The notes under the pieces are model-generated. The model was not told where the DNA came from, did no database searches, and worked only from the letters and a program-made list of their open reading frames with translations. The translations under genes and the position numbers were made by a program. Source: DASVVT01 sp036386415 (GTDB taxonomy: Bacteria > Acidobacteriota > Blastocatellia > Pyrinomonadales > Pyrinomonadaceae). Taken from it: DNA of 64,000 nucleotides. How positions within the stretch are numbered: the first letter of the stretch is position 1; each line of letters starts with the position of its first letter. Location of the stretch: positions 1 to 64,000 of the forward strand of contig DASVVT010000060.1 in NCBI GenBank assembly GCA_036386415.1. The letters run 5' to 3'. This document shows positions 33,719 through 42,513 of this stretch, one piece after another.

Positions 33719-34594
33719 TCATCTTTCCTTCTCATAAGGCTGCCCGAGCGCGCGCGGCGCACGAGAGTGGCCGATAAAGCCAGCCAGGACAACTATCGTC
33801 AAGACATAAGGGATAATCTGAATGTATTCGACGCGAACATAGGTTATAACACCCTGCATCTGTATGGCTATCGCTTCGGCGCAGCCGAACAGCAGACAGG
33901 CGAGCATCGTTTGCACGGGTCGCCATTTGCCGAAGATCAGAGCGGCCAGAGCGATGAAGCCGCGCCCGGCTGTCATATTGCGCGTGAAGAGCGAAGACTG
34001 GCCGATGGAGAGATACGCACCGCCGATGGCGGCCAGCGCTCCCGATAAGAGGACGGCTGTATAGCGTATGCGCGCCACGCTGATGCCCGCCGTATCCGCC
34101 GCTTCCGCGTTTTCTCCGACGGCGCGCAGGCGTAATCCGAAAGGCGTGCGGTACAGCACGTACCAGATGAAGGGGACGAGCGCAAAGGCAATCGCCGTGG
34201 GCACTCTCGGAATCAAATCCTCTCTCGGAATCTGCGGCGTCGCGCCTGTCGATTCAAAGAACGCGCCGCTCAACAAAGCCGGCACGCCGAGCATCAGGAT
34301 ATTGATCGCCGTCCCGCTCACCACTTGATCGGCCTTAAACTCTATGCAGACCACCGCGTGAATAGATGCGATGACGACGCCTGCGGCCACGGCAGCCAGC
34401 AGACCCACCCAGGGGCTTCCGGCATAATGCGTCACCGTCGCAGCCGTAAACGCGCCCGCCAGCATCAATCCTTCAAGGGCGATATTGATGATGCCCGCTC
34501 GTTCGGAGAACAACCCGCCGAGCGCCGCCAGCAGAAGCGGAGTTGCGAGTCGGAACGTCGAATAAATTAGCGCCAGGCTGAAGATGTCTCTCAT
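33719..34594 (-). CDS. Nucleoside ABC transporter permease, NupQ/YufQ type
   Basis: This inner-membrane permease of 291 aa belongs to the BPD_transp_2 family, with about eight hydrophobic helices. The family landmark LRAVGENAEAADTAGISVARIRY is present; this EAA-like loop contacts the ATPase. The N-terminus (TPLLLAALGGLFSERAGIINIALEGLMLAGAF) is typical of the second permease of BMP-type nucleoside importers. It pairs with the permease at 34661. Confidence 0.93.
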   Translation of the reverse strand: MRDIFSLALIYSTFRLATPLLLAALGGLFSERAGIINIALEGLMLAGAFTAATVTHYAGSPWVGLLAAVAAGVVIASIHAVVCIEFKADQVVSGTAINILMLGVPALLSGAFFESTGATPQIPREDLIPRVPTAIAFALVPFIWYVLYRTPFGLRLRAVGENAEAADTAGISVARIRYTAVLLSGALAAIGGAYLSIGQSSLFTRNMTAGRGFIALAALIFGKWRPVQTMLACLLFGCAEAIAIQMQGVITYVRVEYIQIIPYVLTIVVLAGFIGHSRAPRALGQPYEKER

Positions 34595-34610
34595 AAATTT
34601 AAGAAGATAG

Positions 34611-34655
34611 AGTGTGAATCAACCAGCCGCGCGAGCGGCTGATCAAGACCACACT
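34611..34655 (-). promoter_or_regulatory. Nested hairpin inside the nucleoside importer operon
   Basis: CAGCCGC-GCGA-GCGGCTG (34624-34641, GNRA-like loop on the plus strand) is enclosed by AGTGTG (34611-34616) and CACACT (34650-34655). It sits between the two permease genes and could act as an attenuator or processing site. No T-tract follows. Confidence 0.45.
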
Positions 34656-34660
34656 TCATT

Positions 34661-35755
34661 TTAGAGTTTCGATCTCCTGAGCAATCCGAATCTTCCGAGG
34701 GAGCGACGGAACAGTGCTTCGGCGGCGATGAAAAGAATAACCAGCGCCTGTAAGACCAACACCAAATCCTTCGAGACGTGCTCGGTGAATATGTCTACGA
34801 ATAGCCCGCCGCGAATCAGCGCGCCGAAGAGCAGCGCGGCCAGCAGCACGCCTGCCGGATGATTGCGGCCAAGCAGTGCCACAGCGATGCCCGTAAAGCC
34901 GTAACCTGGTGAGAAGCCGTGATAATAACGGTAGCGATAGCCGAGCACTTCGTTGATCGCGACCATTCCGGCCAGCGCGCCCGAGACGGCCATCGCCAGC
35001 ACTATCTGCTTGCGTACGGAGATGCCGCCATACTCTGCGGCAGAAGGGTTCGCGCCGGTCGCGCGTATCTCATAGCCCCACTTCGTCCGCCACAGAAAGA
35101 TGTAAACGAGCACGCACGCCACGAGCGCGAGAATGAAGGCGACGTTCAAAGGGATGCGCTCAGGCAAACCCGGCAGGAATTGTCCCAGCCTCGGGATGTG
35201 TGCATTGCTGCCGGGCGGCGTCAGAGCAAGGTTGCCGATAGGCCGCGTCTCCAGGATGGGATCGCCCTGCACTCTGTAATAGGATTGCGTCAAGGCGCTC
35301 GCAATACCGGCGGCGATGAAGTTCATCATGATCGTGTTGATGACTTCATGCGAGCCGAAACGCGCCTTCAGTATGCCGGGCACGGCTCCCCAGACCGCAC
35401 CGCTTAAAATAGCAGCCAGACAGGCGAGCGGGATGAGCAACCATGCCGAAAGGTTTGCGAACGTGATGCAGACCCAGGCCGTCGCAAAGGCAGCGATGAT
35501 CAACTGGCCTTCAGCACCGATGTTGAGCAGCCCGCAACGAAAAGCCACTGCCACCGCCAGACCCGTAAAGATCAAAGGCGTCGCATAAAAGAGCGTGTAC
35601 CCGATGCCGTCAGGCCAACTGAGCGCGCTGCCGATCAAAAGCCCGTAAGTTTCAATTGGGCTATCACCAATGAGCCAGACGATAATACCGCCGACGATGA
35701 AAGCCGCGACCACGGCGATGAGCGGGAACAGCAGTTGGCGAATGAGACCCTTCAT
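34661..35755 (-). CDS. Nucleoside ABC transporter permease, NupP/YufP type
   Basis: This permease of 364 aa has about ten membrane segments. Motifs are LIFTGLAVAVAFRCGLLNIGAEGQ, the loop YEIRATGANPSAAEYGGISVRKQ and YGFTGIAVALLGRNHPAGVL. It is longer than its partner, as usual for the first permease of the pair. It is preceded by a GCGGATT hairpin that separates it from the ATPase gene. Confidence 0.93.
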   Translation of the reverse strand: MKGLIRQLLFPLIAVVAAFIVGGIIVWLIGDSPIETYGLLIGSALSWPDGIGYTLFYATPLIFTGLAVAVAFRCGLLNIGAEGQLIIAAFATAWVCITFANLSAWLLIPLACLAAILSGAVWGAVPGILKARFGSHEVINTIMMNFIAAGIASALTQSYYRVQGDPILETRPIGNLALTPPGSNAHIPRLGQFLPGLPERIPLNVAFILALVACVLVYIFLWRTKWGYEIRATGANPSAAEYGGISVRKQIVLAMAVSGALAGMVAINEVLGYRYRYYHGFSPGYGFTGIAVALLGRNHPAGVLLAALLFGALIRGGLFVDIFTEHVSKDLVLVLQALVILFIAAEALFRRSLGRFGLLRRSKL

Positions 35756-35757
35756 AT

Positions 35758-35886
35758 TTGCGATTGCGGATTGCGGATTGCGGATTGCGGAATACGGATT
35801 GCCGTTCTGGAATCTGAAATCTCAAATCTGAGAATCTCAGATCGAAAACCACACATCCGCAATCCGCAATCCGCAATCCGCAATCG
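35758..35886. repeat. Intergenic hairpin element, GCGGATT family, copy 1
   Basis: The left arm is four units of GATTGCG/GGATTGCG (35758-35800) and the right arm four units of CCGCAAT (35856-35886). An inner hairpin CTGAAATCTCAAATCTGAG ... CTCAGAT sits in the loop. It fills the permease-ATPase gap (35756-35886). Confidence 0.92.
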
Positions 35887-37398
35887 TCACTCTCCTCCTG
35901 TCATCATCAGTCCGATCTCTGCAACGGTCGTTTGTGCGGGATCGACCTCACCGGCGATGCGTCCCTGGCGGATCACCAGCAGGCGGTCGGCCAACGCCGT
36001 CACCTCTTCGAGCTCTGCGGAGACCAGCAGCACGGCGCAACCGGCGTCTCTGAGCGCGACCAGCTTGCGGTGTATAAACTCTATCGCGCCAATATCCACG
36101 CCGCGCGTCGGCTGCGAGACGAGCAGCAGCTTCGGGTTCAATCCAAACTCGCGCCCGATGATCAGCTTCTGTTGATTACCACCGGAGAGCGAGCGCGCAG
36201 GCAGCTCAGGATTATCCGGGCGCACATCGAAATCCTTGATCACCTGGCGCGCGCGCCGCTCGATCCCTTCATCGTCGAGCCACACGCCGCCCATGTGCGC
36301 GACAGCGGGGCGGCGATAATGAACGCCGAGGATGGAATTTTCCGCAAGGCTGAAATCGAGCAGCAGCCCGCGCCGGTGACGGTCTTCGGGAATGTGCGCG
36401 ATCCCCTTCTCTTTACGTTTACGCGCGCTGAGCCGCGTGATGTCGCCTCCATCGAATTCAATGACGCCTGTTAAAAGCGATGGCTCGACCAATCCGGCGA
36501 GAGCCTCTATCAATTCCGTCTGGCCGTTACCCTCGACCCCTGCGATCCCGACAATCTCACCCGCGCGAACCTCAAAAGAGATACGATCCAGGCGGTGCGT
36601 CTCGCCGCTGACGATCATCGAAAGATTGTTCACCCTCAGAACGGTCTCGCCCGCCGCAGCCCTCTTTTTCTCCACGCGCAGGAGAACGTCGCGCCCGACC
36701 ATCAGGCGAGCCATCTCTGCGGCACTCGTCGCGCTCGTCTTCAGCTCGCCCACCACGCGGCCATCACGCATCACCGTCACCTCATCCGAAATCGCCAGCA
36801 CTTCATCCAGTTTGTGTGTGATGATGACGACGGTCTTTCCCTGCCTGCGCATCTCGCGCAGAATCTCGAAGAACTCCAGCACCTCCTGCGGGGTCAACAC
36901 GGCTGTCGGCTCGTCCAGAATCAACAGCCGCGCCTCGCGATAGAGCGCCTTCAACAATTCAACGCGCTGCTGCTGCCCGACCGAGAGGCTCTCGATGGTC
37001 GCATTCGGATCAATATGTAGACGGAACTCTTCGGAGAGCGCGCGTATACGCCCCTCGGCTCCGCGCAGATCGAGCGAAGCGGCGGAGCCCGGCTCCGCTC
37101 CGAGCACGATATTTTCCGCGACCGTCATCGTCTCGACCAGCATAAAGTGCTGGTGCACCATTCCGATGTTCAGTTCAATCGCATCGTGCGGAGTGGCGAT
37201 CTCGCGCACCTCGCCCTCAACAATGATCTCCCCATCGTCAGCCCTGTAAAAGCCGTAGGCGATACGCATCGCCGTCGATTTGCCCGCGCCGTTTTCTCCG
37301 ACGATGGCGTGAATCGTCCCGGGGCTGACCTTGATATTGACACGATCATTCGCCAGCACGTTGCCGAAGCGCTTGGTAATATTTTTTAGCTCTAGCAT
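35887..37398 (-). CDS. Nucleoside ABC transporter ATP-binding protein (duplicated ATPase), NupO/YufO type
   Basis: The product is 503 aa with two ABC cassettes. The first has Walker [12 protein letters not shown], the signature [12 protein letters not shown] and Walker [12 protein letters not shown]. The second has the degenerate P-loop [14 protein letters not shown], signature [14 protein letters not shown] and [12 protein letters not shown]. This is the arrangement of RbsA/MglA-like and BMP-type importers. It is located between the binding protein and the permeases. Confidence 0.95.
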   Translation of the reverse strand: MLELKNITKRFGNVLANDRVNIKVSPGTIHAIVGENGAGKSTAMRIAYGFYRADDGEIIVEGEVREIATPHDAIELNIGMVHQHFMLVETMTVAENIVLGAEPGSAASLDLRGAEGRIRALSEEFRLHIDPNATIESLSVGQQQRVELLKALYREARLLILDEPTAVLTPQEVLEFFEILREMRRQGKTVVIITHKLDEVLAISDEVTVMRDGRVVGELKTSATSAAEMARLMVGRDVLLRVEKKRAAAGETVLRVNNLSMIVSGETHRLDRISFEVRAGEIVGIAGVEGNGQTELIEALAGLVEPSLLTGVIEFDGGDITRLSARKRKEKGIAHIPEDRHRRGLLLDFSLAENSILGVHYRRPAVAHMGGVWLDDEGIERRARQVIKDFDVRPDNPELPARSLSGGNQQKLIIGREFGLNPKLLLVSQPTRGVDIGAIEFIHRKLVALRDAGCAVLLVSAELEEVTALADRLLVIRQGRIAGEVDPAQTTVAEIGLMMTGGE

Positions 37399-37404
37399 AA
37401 CTAG

Positions 37405-37442
37405 CGGTTAGGGATTGGCGTTAGGGGTTTGGTATTTAGCAG
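37405..37442. repeat. Single-arm repeat-like tract, GGTTAGGGATT
   Basis: GCGGTTAGGGATTGGCGTTAG followed by GGGTTTGGTATTTAGC has the same imperfect-unit texture as the hairpin arms but no complementary partner in the 63-nt gap. It may be a decayed element. Confidence 0.35.
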
Positions 37443-37461
37443 CCCTTGAACGCCCATCAGT

Positions 37462-38508
37462 CTACTTGTCCATCGCGTCAGTGACTTGAATTTGCCCGCT
37501 GATGATCTTTTGTTTGGCAGCTTCGGCTTCCTGTTTGACTTCGGGCGACACCAGATCATTGTTGTACTGATCCATAGCGTAGCCGACGCCCTCATTCTCC
37601 AGGCCGTACTCGTGCAGGCCGCCCTGAAACTTACCGTTCACTTCATCCTGCACCATCTGATAGACAGCGTTATCGACGCGCTTGACCATGCTGGTGAGCA
37701 CGAAGCCGGGCTTGACCCAGTTCTGGTTCGCGTCGACGCCGATGACGAAGCGGCGCGCACGCCCGTGCTCGTCCTTGCCCGCCTGCTCGACGGCGTCGAA
37801 CGCGCCGAGACCGGAATTGCCCGCCGCCGTGAAGATCACGTCCGCGCCCTTGTCAATTTGCGAGCGCGCCAGCTCCTTGCCCTTGACCGGATCGTTCCAG
37901 GCGGCATCTGTGACGCCTATGTAGTTGGCGATGACGCGCACGTTCGGGTTGACAGAACGCGCGCCCTCTTCATAGCCGAGCGCGAACTTGTGAATCAAGG
38001 GGATGTCCATGCCGCCCAGAAAGCCCAGTATACCGGTGCGTGAAGTTCTGGCGGCGATGATACCTACCAGATACGATCCTTGATGCTCTTTGAATTTCAG
38101 CGAAGCGACATTGGGCAGCTTGCTGTCACCATCAATGATGGCAAAACTGATATTGGGATAATCTTTCGCCACCTGCTCTATGATGGGAGCCTGCGCGAAG
38201 CCGACGCCGATGATGAGCTCGTAACCGCGCTCGGCAAAGGCGCGCATGGCCGGTTCGATGGAGGTCGGATCGCCCGGCTCGACATCGCGCAGCACGATGG
38301 GGAAGTCATGCGCGGCGCGGCGCACGCCTTCCCACGCGGCGGCATTGAAAGAGCGGTCATCCTTGCCGCCGATATCGAAGACAATGCCGACGTGTATCTT
38401 CGATTTGTCGTCAGCCCCGCGACTCTGCCGCTGACAGGCCGAACCGGCGAGCGCAAGCATTGCGCCTGCGCCGAGCAGAGCGAGAAATGTTTGAAGGCGA
38501 AATTTCAT
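37462..38508 (-). CDS. bmpA: BMP-family nucleoside-binding lipoprotein
   Basis: This is the substrate-binding lipoprotein of the ABC importer, 348 aa. The lipobox LAGSAC lies about residues 20-25 after a hydrophobic leader. Family motifs are HVGIVFDIGGKDDRSFNAAAWEG, GVGFAQAPIIEQVAKDYPNI, IAARTSRTGILGFLGGMDIPL, YEEGARSVNPNV, GADVIFTAAGNSGLGAFDAV and VIGVDANQNW. Its ATG overlaps the deoA stop by 4 nt (ATGA), so it is coupled to thymidine phosphorylase. Nucleosides are the probable ligand given the neighbours. Confidence 0.95.
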   Translation of the reverse strand: MKFRLQTFLALLGAGAMLALAGSACQRQSRGADDKSKIHVGIVFDIGGKDDRSFNAAAWEGVRRAAHDFPIVLRDVEPGDPTSIEPAMRAFAERGYELIIGVGFAQAPIIEQVAKDYPNISFAIIDGDSKLPNVASLKFKEHQGSYLVGIIAARTSRTGILGFLGGMDIPLIHKFALGYEEGARSVNPNVRVIANYIGVTDAAWNDPVKGKELARSQIDKGADVIFTAAGNSGLGAFDAVEQAGKDEHGRARRFVIGVDANQNWVKPGFVLTSMVKRVDNAVYQMVQDEVNGKFQGGLHEYGLENEGVGYAMDQYNNDLVSPEVKQEAEAAKQKIISGQIQVTDAMDK

Positions 38509-39824
38509 GCAGTGATCACTTCCTTAATCAGCGAAGGTTGATTCGTTGGCTCATCCCCCAACACGTATGCTGCACGGATACGCGCGGCGGCCTCCAGTGC
38601 AAGCTGTTCGTCATGATAATAGAGAAGCCCAAGCGCATCGCCCGCCGCCACCTCGTCACCGATGCGTGCGTCTGCCAGGTATCCGACTGCACCGTCGATA
38701 GCATCTTCGACGCGCACGCGACCGCCGCCTAACTGGCCGACCGCGCGCCCGATCTCGGCTGCGTCTATTCGTGTCACGAATCCCGTGCGCGGCGATTCTA
38801 CTTTAAGTTCCCTGAGCGTCAAGGGTAAGAGGAGCGCCGGACGGTCGCAGACACGCGGGTCGCCGCCCTGCGCTTCGATGCAGGCGCGAAAGCGTTCAAG
38901 TGCCGCGCCTGAATCGAGCGCGCGCCGAACCTCAAGGCGTGCCGTCTCAAGCGCTGTCTCTTCGAGCGCGAGCGTGACCATGCGGGCTGCCAGTTCGAGC
39001 GACAAGTCGAGCACAGGACGCGTGCGCTCGCTGGCGTCGCCGCGCAAGATGTCCAGACATTCGCGCGTCTCAAGCGCATTGCCCACGGCGCGACCCAGGG
39101 GCTGATTCATGTCCGTAATCAGAGCCTCTGTGCGGACGCCGAACGAGTTGCCCGTCTCGACCAGCGCGCGCGCCAATTTCAAAGCGTTCTTATCCTCGCG
39201 CATGAACGCGCCGCTTCCAGTCTTGACATCGAGCACCAGCGCATCCAGTCCAGCCGCCAGCTTTTTCGACATGATCGAGGCGACGATCAGCGGAATCGCC
39301 TCGACGGTCGCCGTCGCATCCCTGAGCGCGTAGAGGCGGCGGTCTGCGGGCGCGATCTCCGCCGTTTGCCCCATCATGGCTAGACGGACGCGGCTGAGCA
39401 CCGCGCGAAACTCCTCGGTTGTCAGGTTGACGCGAAAGCCCGGAATCGCTTCGAGCTTATCCAGTGTGCCTCCTGTGTGATCGAGCCCGCGCCCTGAGAT
39501 CATGGGCACACAGAGGCCGGCGGCGGCAGCCAACGGGGCCAGCACGAGAGACGTTTTATCGCCCACGCCTCCCGTCGAATGCTTATCCGCTTTCGCCAGT
39601 GGGATGTCCGAAAGATCAAGGCGCTCGCCCGAGCCGAGCATCTCTTCGGTCAGAGCCTGCTGCTCGGCCTGGGTCATCCCGTTGAGAAAGACGGCCATCA
39701 GCAGCGCCGCCACCTGGTAATCGACCCATGACCCGTCCGTCACACCGCGCACGAAAAATGCTATCTCCTCGTGCGAGAGCGCCGCGCCGTCGCGCTTCCT
39801 TCGTATCACATCCTGTGGAATCAT
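38505..39824 (-). CDS. deoA: Thymidine / pyrimidine-nucleoside phosphorylase
   Basis: This enzyme cleaves thymidine or uridine with phosphate. The product is 439 aa with ADKHSTGGVGDKTSLVLAPL (phosphate loop), MISGRGLDHTGGTLDKLEAIPGF (family signature), IMSKKLAAGLDALVLDVKTGSGAFM and a C-terminal biotinyl-like domain. Thymidine versus broad pyrimidine specificity is not separable by eye. It is the first gene of the importer operon. ATG 39824 follows CTACTGCGCTTTT from a CAGTAGT hairpin, with no Shine-Dalgarno sequence. Confidence 0.94.
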   Translation of the reverse strand: MIPQDVIRRKRDGAALSHEEIAFFVRGVTDGSWVDYQVAALLMAVFLNGMTQAEQQALTEEMLGSGERLDLSDIPLAKADKHSTGGVGDKTSLVLAPLAAAAGLCVPMISGRGLDHTGGTLDKLEAIPGFRVNLTTEEFRAVLSRVRLAMMGQTAEIAPADRRLYALRDATATVEAIPLIVASIMSKKLAAGLDALVLDVKTGSGAFMREDKNALKLARALVETGNSFGVRTEALITDMNQPLGRAVGNALETRECLDILRGDASERTRPVLDLSLELAARMVTLALEETALETARLEVRRALDSGAALERFRACIEAQGGDPRVCDRPALLLPLTLRELKVESPRTGFVTRIDAAEIGRAVGQLGGGRVRVEDAIDGAVGYLADARIGDEVAAGDALGLLYYHDEQLALEAAARIRAAYVLGDEPTNQPSLIKEVITA

Positions 39825-39831
39825 AAAAGCG

Positions 39832-39983
39832 CAGTAGACAGTAGACAGTAGTCAGTAGTCAGTAGTCAGTAGAAAAAACCGCAGTGCCACCTGGATTGAA
39901 TAGTATGATTATGAAGAGCAATATCAAACGCCGCGCCGGATTTCCTGTTCTACTGGCTACTGACTACTGTCTACTGTCTACTG
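39832..39983. repeat. Intergenic hairpin element, CAGTAGT family, copy 4
   Basis: The left arm has about five units (CAGTAGACAGTAGACAGTAG, then TCAGTAGTCAGTAG) followed by AAAAAACC. The right arm is TTCTACTGGCTACTGACTAC then TGTCTACTG units. The loop has TGATTATGAAGAGCAATATC and AAACGCCGCGCCGG, distantly like the other copies. It fills the deoA-ispF gap and encodes the last codons of ispF. Confidence 0.92.
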
Positions 39984-40452
39984 CTTTTAACAGCACTACC
40001 GCCTGTGCCGATACGGCGCGGCCTTCGCCTACGGCATCGAGCCCTTCGCCCGTCTTCGCCTTGACGCTCACGCAATCGACGTGGACGTTAAGGGTCTGCG
40101 CCAGATTTTTACGCATCGCAGAGATGTGCGTCCGCAGCTTGGGTTTTTCGAGCATCACGGTGGCATCAATATTGACGATGCTGAAGCCGCGCTCGCCCGC
40201 CAGCCACACGACGCGCGCCAGCAGTTGCAGGCTGTCAGCATTTCTCCAACGCGGATCACGATCAGGGAAATGCACGCCCAGATCGCCTTCGCACAATGCG
40301 CCCAGAATGGCGTCCGTCACGGCATGCGCCAGCGCGTCTGCGTCCGAATGCCCTTCCGCTCCGCGCTCGGATTTCAAACGGACGCCGCCCAAAACGAGCG
40401 GTCGCCCCTCCACCAATCTATGCGTATCATGACCAATGCCGATGCGCAACAT
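39964..40452 (-). CDS. ispF: 2-C-methyl-D-erythritol 2,4-cyclodiphosphate synthase
   Basis: IspF is the fifth MEP-pathway enzyme. The product is 162 aa with RIGIGHDTHRLVEGRPLVLGG (zinc Asp/His), HSDADALAHAVTDAILGA, GDLGVHFPDRDPRW and NIDATVMLEKPKL, all standard. The C-terminus KAVDSRQ plus the TAG stop is read from the CAGTAGT element. The start ATG is preceded by CTGACTACTGTTCTT from the next element, without a ribosome-binding site. Confidence 0.96.
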   Translation of the reverse strand: MLRIGIGHDTHRLVEGRPLVLGGVRLKSERGAEGHSDADALAHAVTDAILGALCEGDLGVHFPDRDPRWRNADSLQLLARVVWLAGERGFSIVNIDATVMLEKPKLRTHISAMRKNLAQTLNVHVDCVSVKAKTGEGLDAVGEGRAVSAQAVVLLKAVDSRQ

Positions 40453-40457
40453 AAGAA

Positions 40458-40595
40458 CAGTAGTCAGAAGTCAGTAGCCAGTAGTCAGTAGAAAAACCAG
40501 AGCATCGCGCTCTGCCGTCTACCATGATTTATAGGCTCAGTACGAAACCGCATCAACCGATTTTCTGTTCTACTGGCTATTGACTACTGTCTACT
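40458..40595. repeat. Intergenic hairpin element, CAGTAGT family, copy 5
   Basis: The left arm is CAGTAGTCAGAAGTCAGTAG, then CCAGTAGTCAGTAGAAAAACC; the right arm is GATTTTCTGTTCTACTGGC, then TATTGACTACTGTCTACT. Reversed, its loop (AAAATCGGTTGATGCGG ... TACTGAGCCTATAAATCATG) matches copy 1 closely. It exactly fills the ispF-ispD gap and encodes the ispD C-terminus. Confidence 0.93.
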
Positions 40596-41272
40596 TCCTT
40601 CAAAATAATTTCCGCGAGCGCGAGGTCTTCGGGGCTTGTGATCTTGATATTACGGGGGTCGCCTTCGATGACCAAGACTTTCGCTCCGAGACGCTCGACG
40701 AGGAGGCTATCGTCGGTCGCGTCTGCGCCGAAATCCGGCGCCCGTTCGTAAGCCTGGCGCAAAAGTGCGTAGCGAAAGCATTGCGGCGTCAGCGCGCGGC
40801 GCAAGCCGGAGCGCGGTGTAAGAGTGCCCTTGACTTGCCCGCTTTCGACTTCCTTGATCGTATCGACGACCGGAGCCGCCAGAATAGCCGCTCCTGAAGC
40901 TTGCGCTGCACGGATCGTCCGGCTGATTTCGTCCGCCTTGACGAAGGGGCGCACGCCGTCGTGTACGGCGATGATCTCGGCAGTCGCAGCACGCACAGAC
41001 TGCAAACCACGTAGGACGGATTCGGCGCGCGTCGCGCCACCTGGCACTACGCGCGCGAGCTTACGCAGAGAGTATCGGCCTGCGAGCGCCAGAAACCCGG
41101 AGGCATCCTGCGCGGGCAGCACGAGGACGATCTCCTGTATATCTGCACACTGCTCAAAGCGCTTGAGCGTGTGAATGATGATCGGAGTACCGGCGAGTTC
41201 CAGAAACTGCTTGGCCCTGGAGCCTCCCATCCGCACGCCCTGCCCGGCGGCGGCGATGATCGCAATGTTCAT
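40577..41272 (-). CDS. ispD: 2-C-methyl-D-erythritol 4-phosphate cytidylyltransferase
   Basis: IspD makes CDP-methylerythritol. I start at ATG 41272 (MNIAIIAAAGQGVRMGG), giving 231 aa, the family length; the frame is open upstream only through the hairpin. Motifs are the nucleotide loop AAGQGVRMGGSRAKQF, VPGGATRAESVLRGL, AVHDGVRPFVKADEI, VVDTIKEV and ALTPQCFRYALL. The C-terminus KEVDSSQ and stop come from the CAGTAGT element. The start codon follows CTACTGCTTT with no Shine-Dalgarno sequence. Confidence 0.95.
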   Translation of the reverse strand: MNIAIIAAAGQGVRMGGSRAKQFLELAGTPIIIHTLKRFEQCADIQEIVLVLPAQDASGFLALAGRYSLRKLARVVPGGATRAESVLRGLQSVRAATAEIIAVHDGVRPFVKADEISRTIRAAQASGAAILAAPVVDTIKEVESGQVKGTLTPRSGLRRALTPQCFRYALLRQAYERAPDFGADATDDSLLVERLGAKVLVIEGDPRNIKITSPEDLALAEIILKEVDSSQ

Positions 41273-41275
41273 AAA

Positions 41276-41404
41276 GCAGTAGTCAGTAGTCAGTAGCCAG
41301 TAGACAGTAGAAAAACATGCGCTACCGTTTCGTTCGGGTATTAGCAACAACGCTTGCCGCGCGACAGCGCCTACTGACTACTGGCTACTGACTACTGACT
41401 ACTG
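41276..41404. repeat. Intergenic hairpin element, CAGTAGT family, copy 6
   Basis: The left arm is CAGTAGTCAGTAGTCAGTAG, then CCAGTAGACAGTAGAAAAAC; the right arm is CTACTGACTACTGGCTACTG, then ACTACTGACTACTG. The 60-nt loop has drifted from the other copies. It exactly fills the ispD-yacL gap, supplying the yacL stop and the ispD leader. Confidence 0.92.
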
Positions 41405-42513
41405 TTTTCGTAGTTGTCTGTGATGCGCGTCTGAGCGCCGCTCGTCCGCACGTCGCGCGTTGTCCGACGCGCACCGTTCACGCGTTGCTCGGAGTGGCCG
41501 CCATTGCCGTCGGTTGATTCTTCCCACAGGCGACCGAAGATCATTTTTCCGGCGGTCGTCTGCAATACGCTCGTGACGGCGATGTCTGCGTTCTTGCCGA
41601 TCAACTTGCGCGCGTTATCGACGACGACCATCGTGCCGTCGTCCAGGTAGGCGACGCCCTGGTTATACTCCTTGCCCTCTTTCAGTATGAAGACGCGCAT
41701 CGCTTCGCCGGGCAGGACAACCGGCTTCAGAGCGTTAGCCAGCTCGTTGATGTTGAGGACACTGACGCCGCGCAGTTGGGCGACCTTGTTCAGGTTGAAA
41801 TCGTTGGTCACGATGACGGCGTCGAGCTGCTTGCCGAGCTCGATTAATTTCAGATCGACTTCGCGGATCGCAGGGAAATCCGTCTCGATAATCTGTATGT
41901 CGAGGGCGCTGTTGTTCTGCAAGCGATTGAGCATGTCCAGGCCGCGCCGCCCGCGTTGACGCTTGGAGGAATCGGGCGAATCCGCGACCTGTTGCAGCTC
42001 GCGCAGGATGAACTGAGGGATAATCAGAGAGCCCGTTAAAAAGCCCGTCTCCGCGACATCCGCGATGCGCCCGTCGATGATGACGGAGGTGTCCAGTACT
42101 TTGAGGTCGCGCCGCGCCGCCTTATCGCTGAAGATTCCGCCCAGGGCCGACAGGTCAAGGTAATCGCCCTTGGCCGCGCCGACCATCAAGCCGACGTATG
42201 CCATGAAGAAGGTCAACGCAAGCGTCAGAAAGGTCTTGGTTTCCGGCGCGACGGCCATAGATTCCTGGCTGCTGATGAGTGAGCCGATCAGGTATGCGCC
42301 GACGATGCCCATGATCGACCCGACAGCCGCGCCGATCAGCGTTTTCAGTGAAGCGCGCCTGATACGCAGCTCGAAGAAGATTATGGCGAAGGCGATGAAA
42401 GCGGCCATAGCGGCAGAGATGAGACGCGGGCCGGGCACGGGATGCAGCACATATCCAGCCGCTACGAGAATGGCGGTAAAAACTAACCGTATGAGGATTA
42501 CGTTAGTTCGCAT
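41392..42513 (-). CDS. yacL: PIN/TRAM-domain integral membrane protein, YacL-like
   Basis: The product is 373 aa. Four N-terminal membrane helices (residues about 8-110) precede a PIN nuclease-like domain (KVLDTSVIIDGRIADV, LDAVIVTNDFNLNKVAQL with acidic metal residues) and a TRAM RNA-binding domain (EGKEYNQGVAYLDDGTMVVV). A YacL homologue upstream of ispD-ispF is a well-known arrangement in Bacillus. A hydrophilic C-terminal tail ends NYENSSQ, read from the hairpin element. Confidence 0.9.
   Translation of the reverse strand: MRTNVILIRLVFTAILVAAGYVLHPVPGPRLISAAMAAFIAFAIIFFELRIRRASLKTLIGAAVGSIMGIVGAYLIGSLISSQESMAVAPETKTFLTLALTFFMAYVGLMVGAAKGDYLDLSALGGIFSDKAARRDLKVLDTSVIIDGRIADVAETGFLTGSLIIPQFILRELQQVADSPDSSKRQRGRRGLDMLNRLQNNSALDIQIIETDFPAIREVDLKLIELGKQLDAVIVTNDFNLNKVAQLRGVSVLNINELANALKPVVLPGEAMRVFILKEGKEYNQGVAYLDDGTMVVVDNARKLIGKNADIAVTSVLQTTAGKMIFGRLWEESTDGNGGHSEQRVNGARRTTRDVRTSGAQTRITDNYENSSQ

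Noticed and set aside
41273..41350. N-terminal extension of ispD upstream of 41272
   Set aside because: The extra codons run through a CAGTAGT hairpin; family proteins start right before IAIIAAAGQG.
32638..41404. CRISPR-like arrays in the CAGTAGT tracts
   Set aside because: The units are 7-nt imperfect tandems without spacers, arranged as inverted arms, and there are no cas genes.
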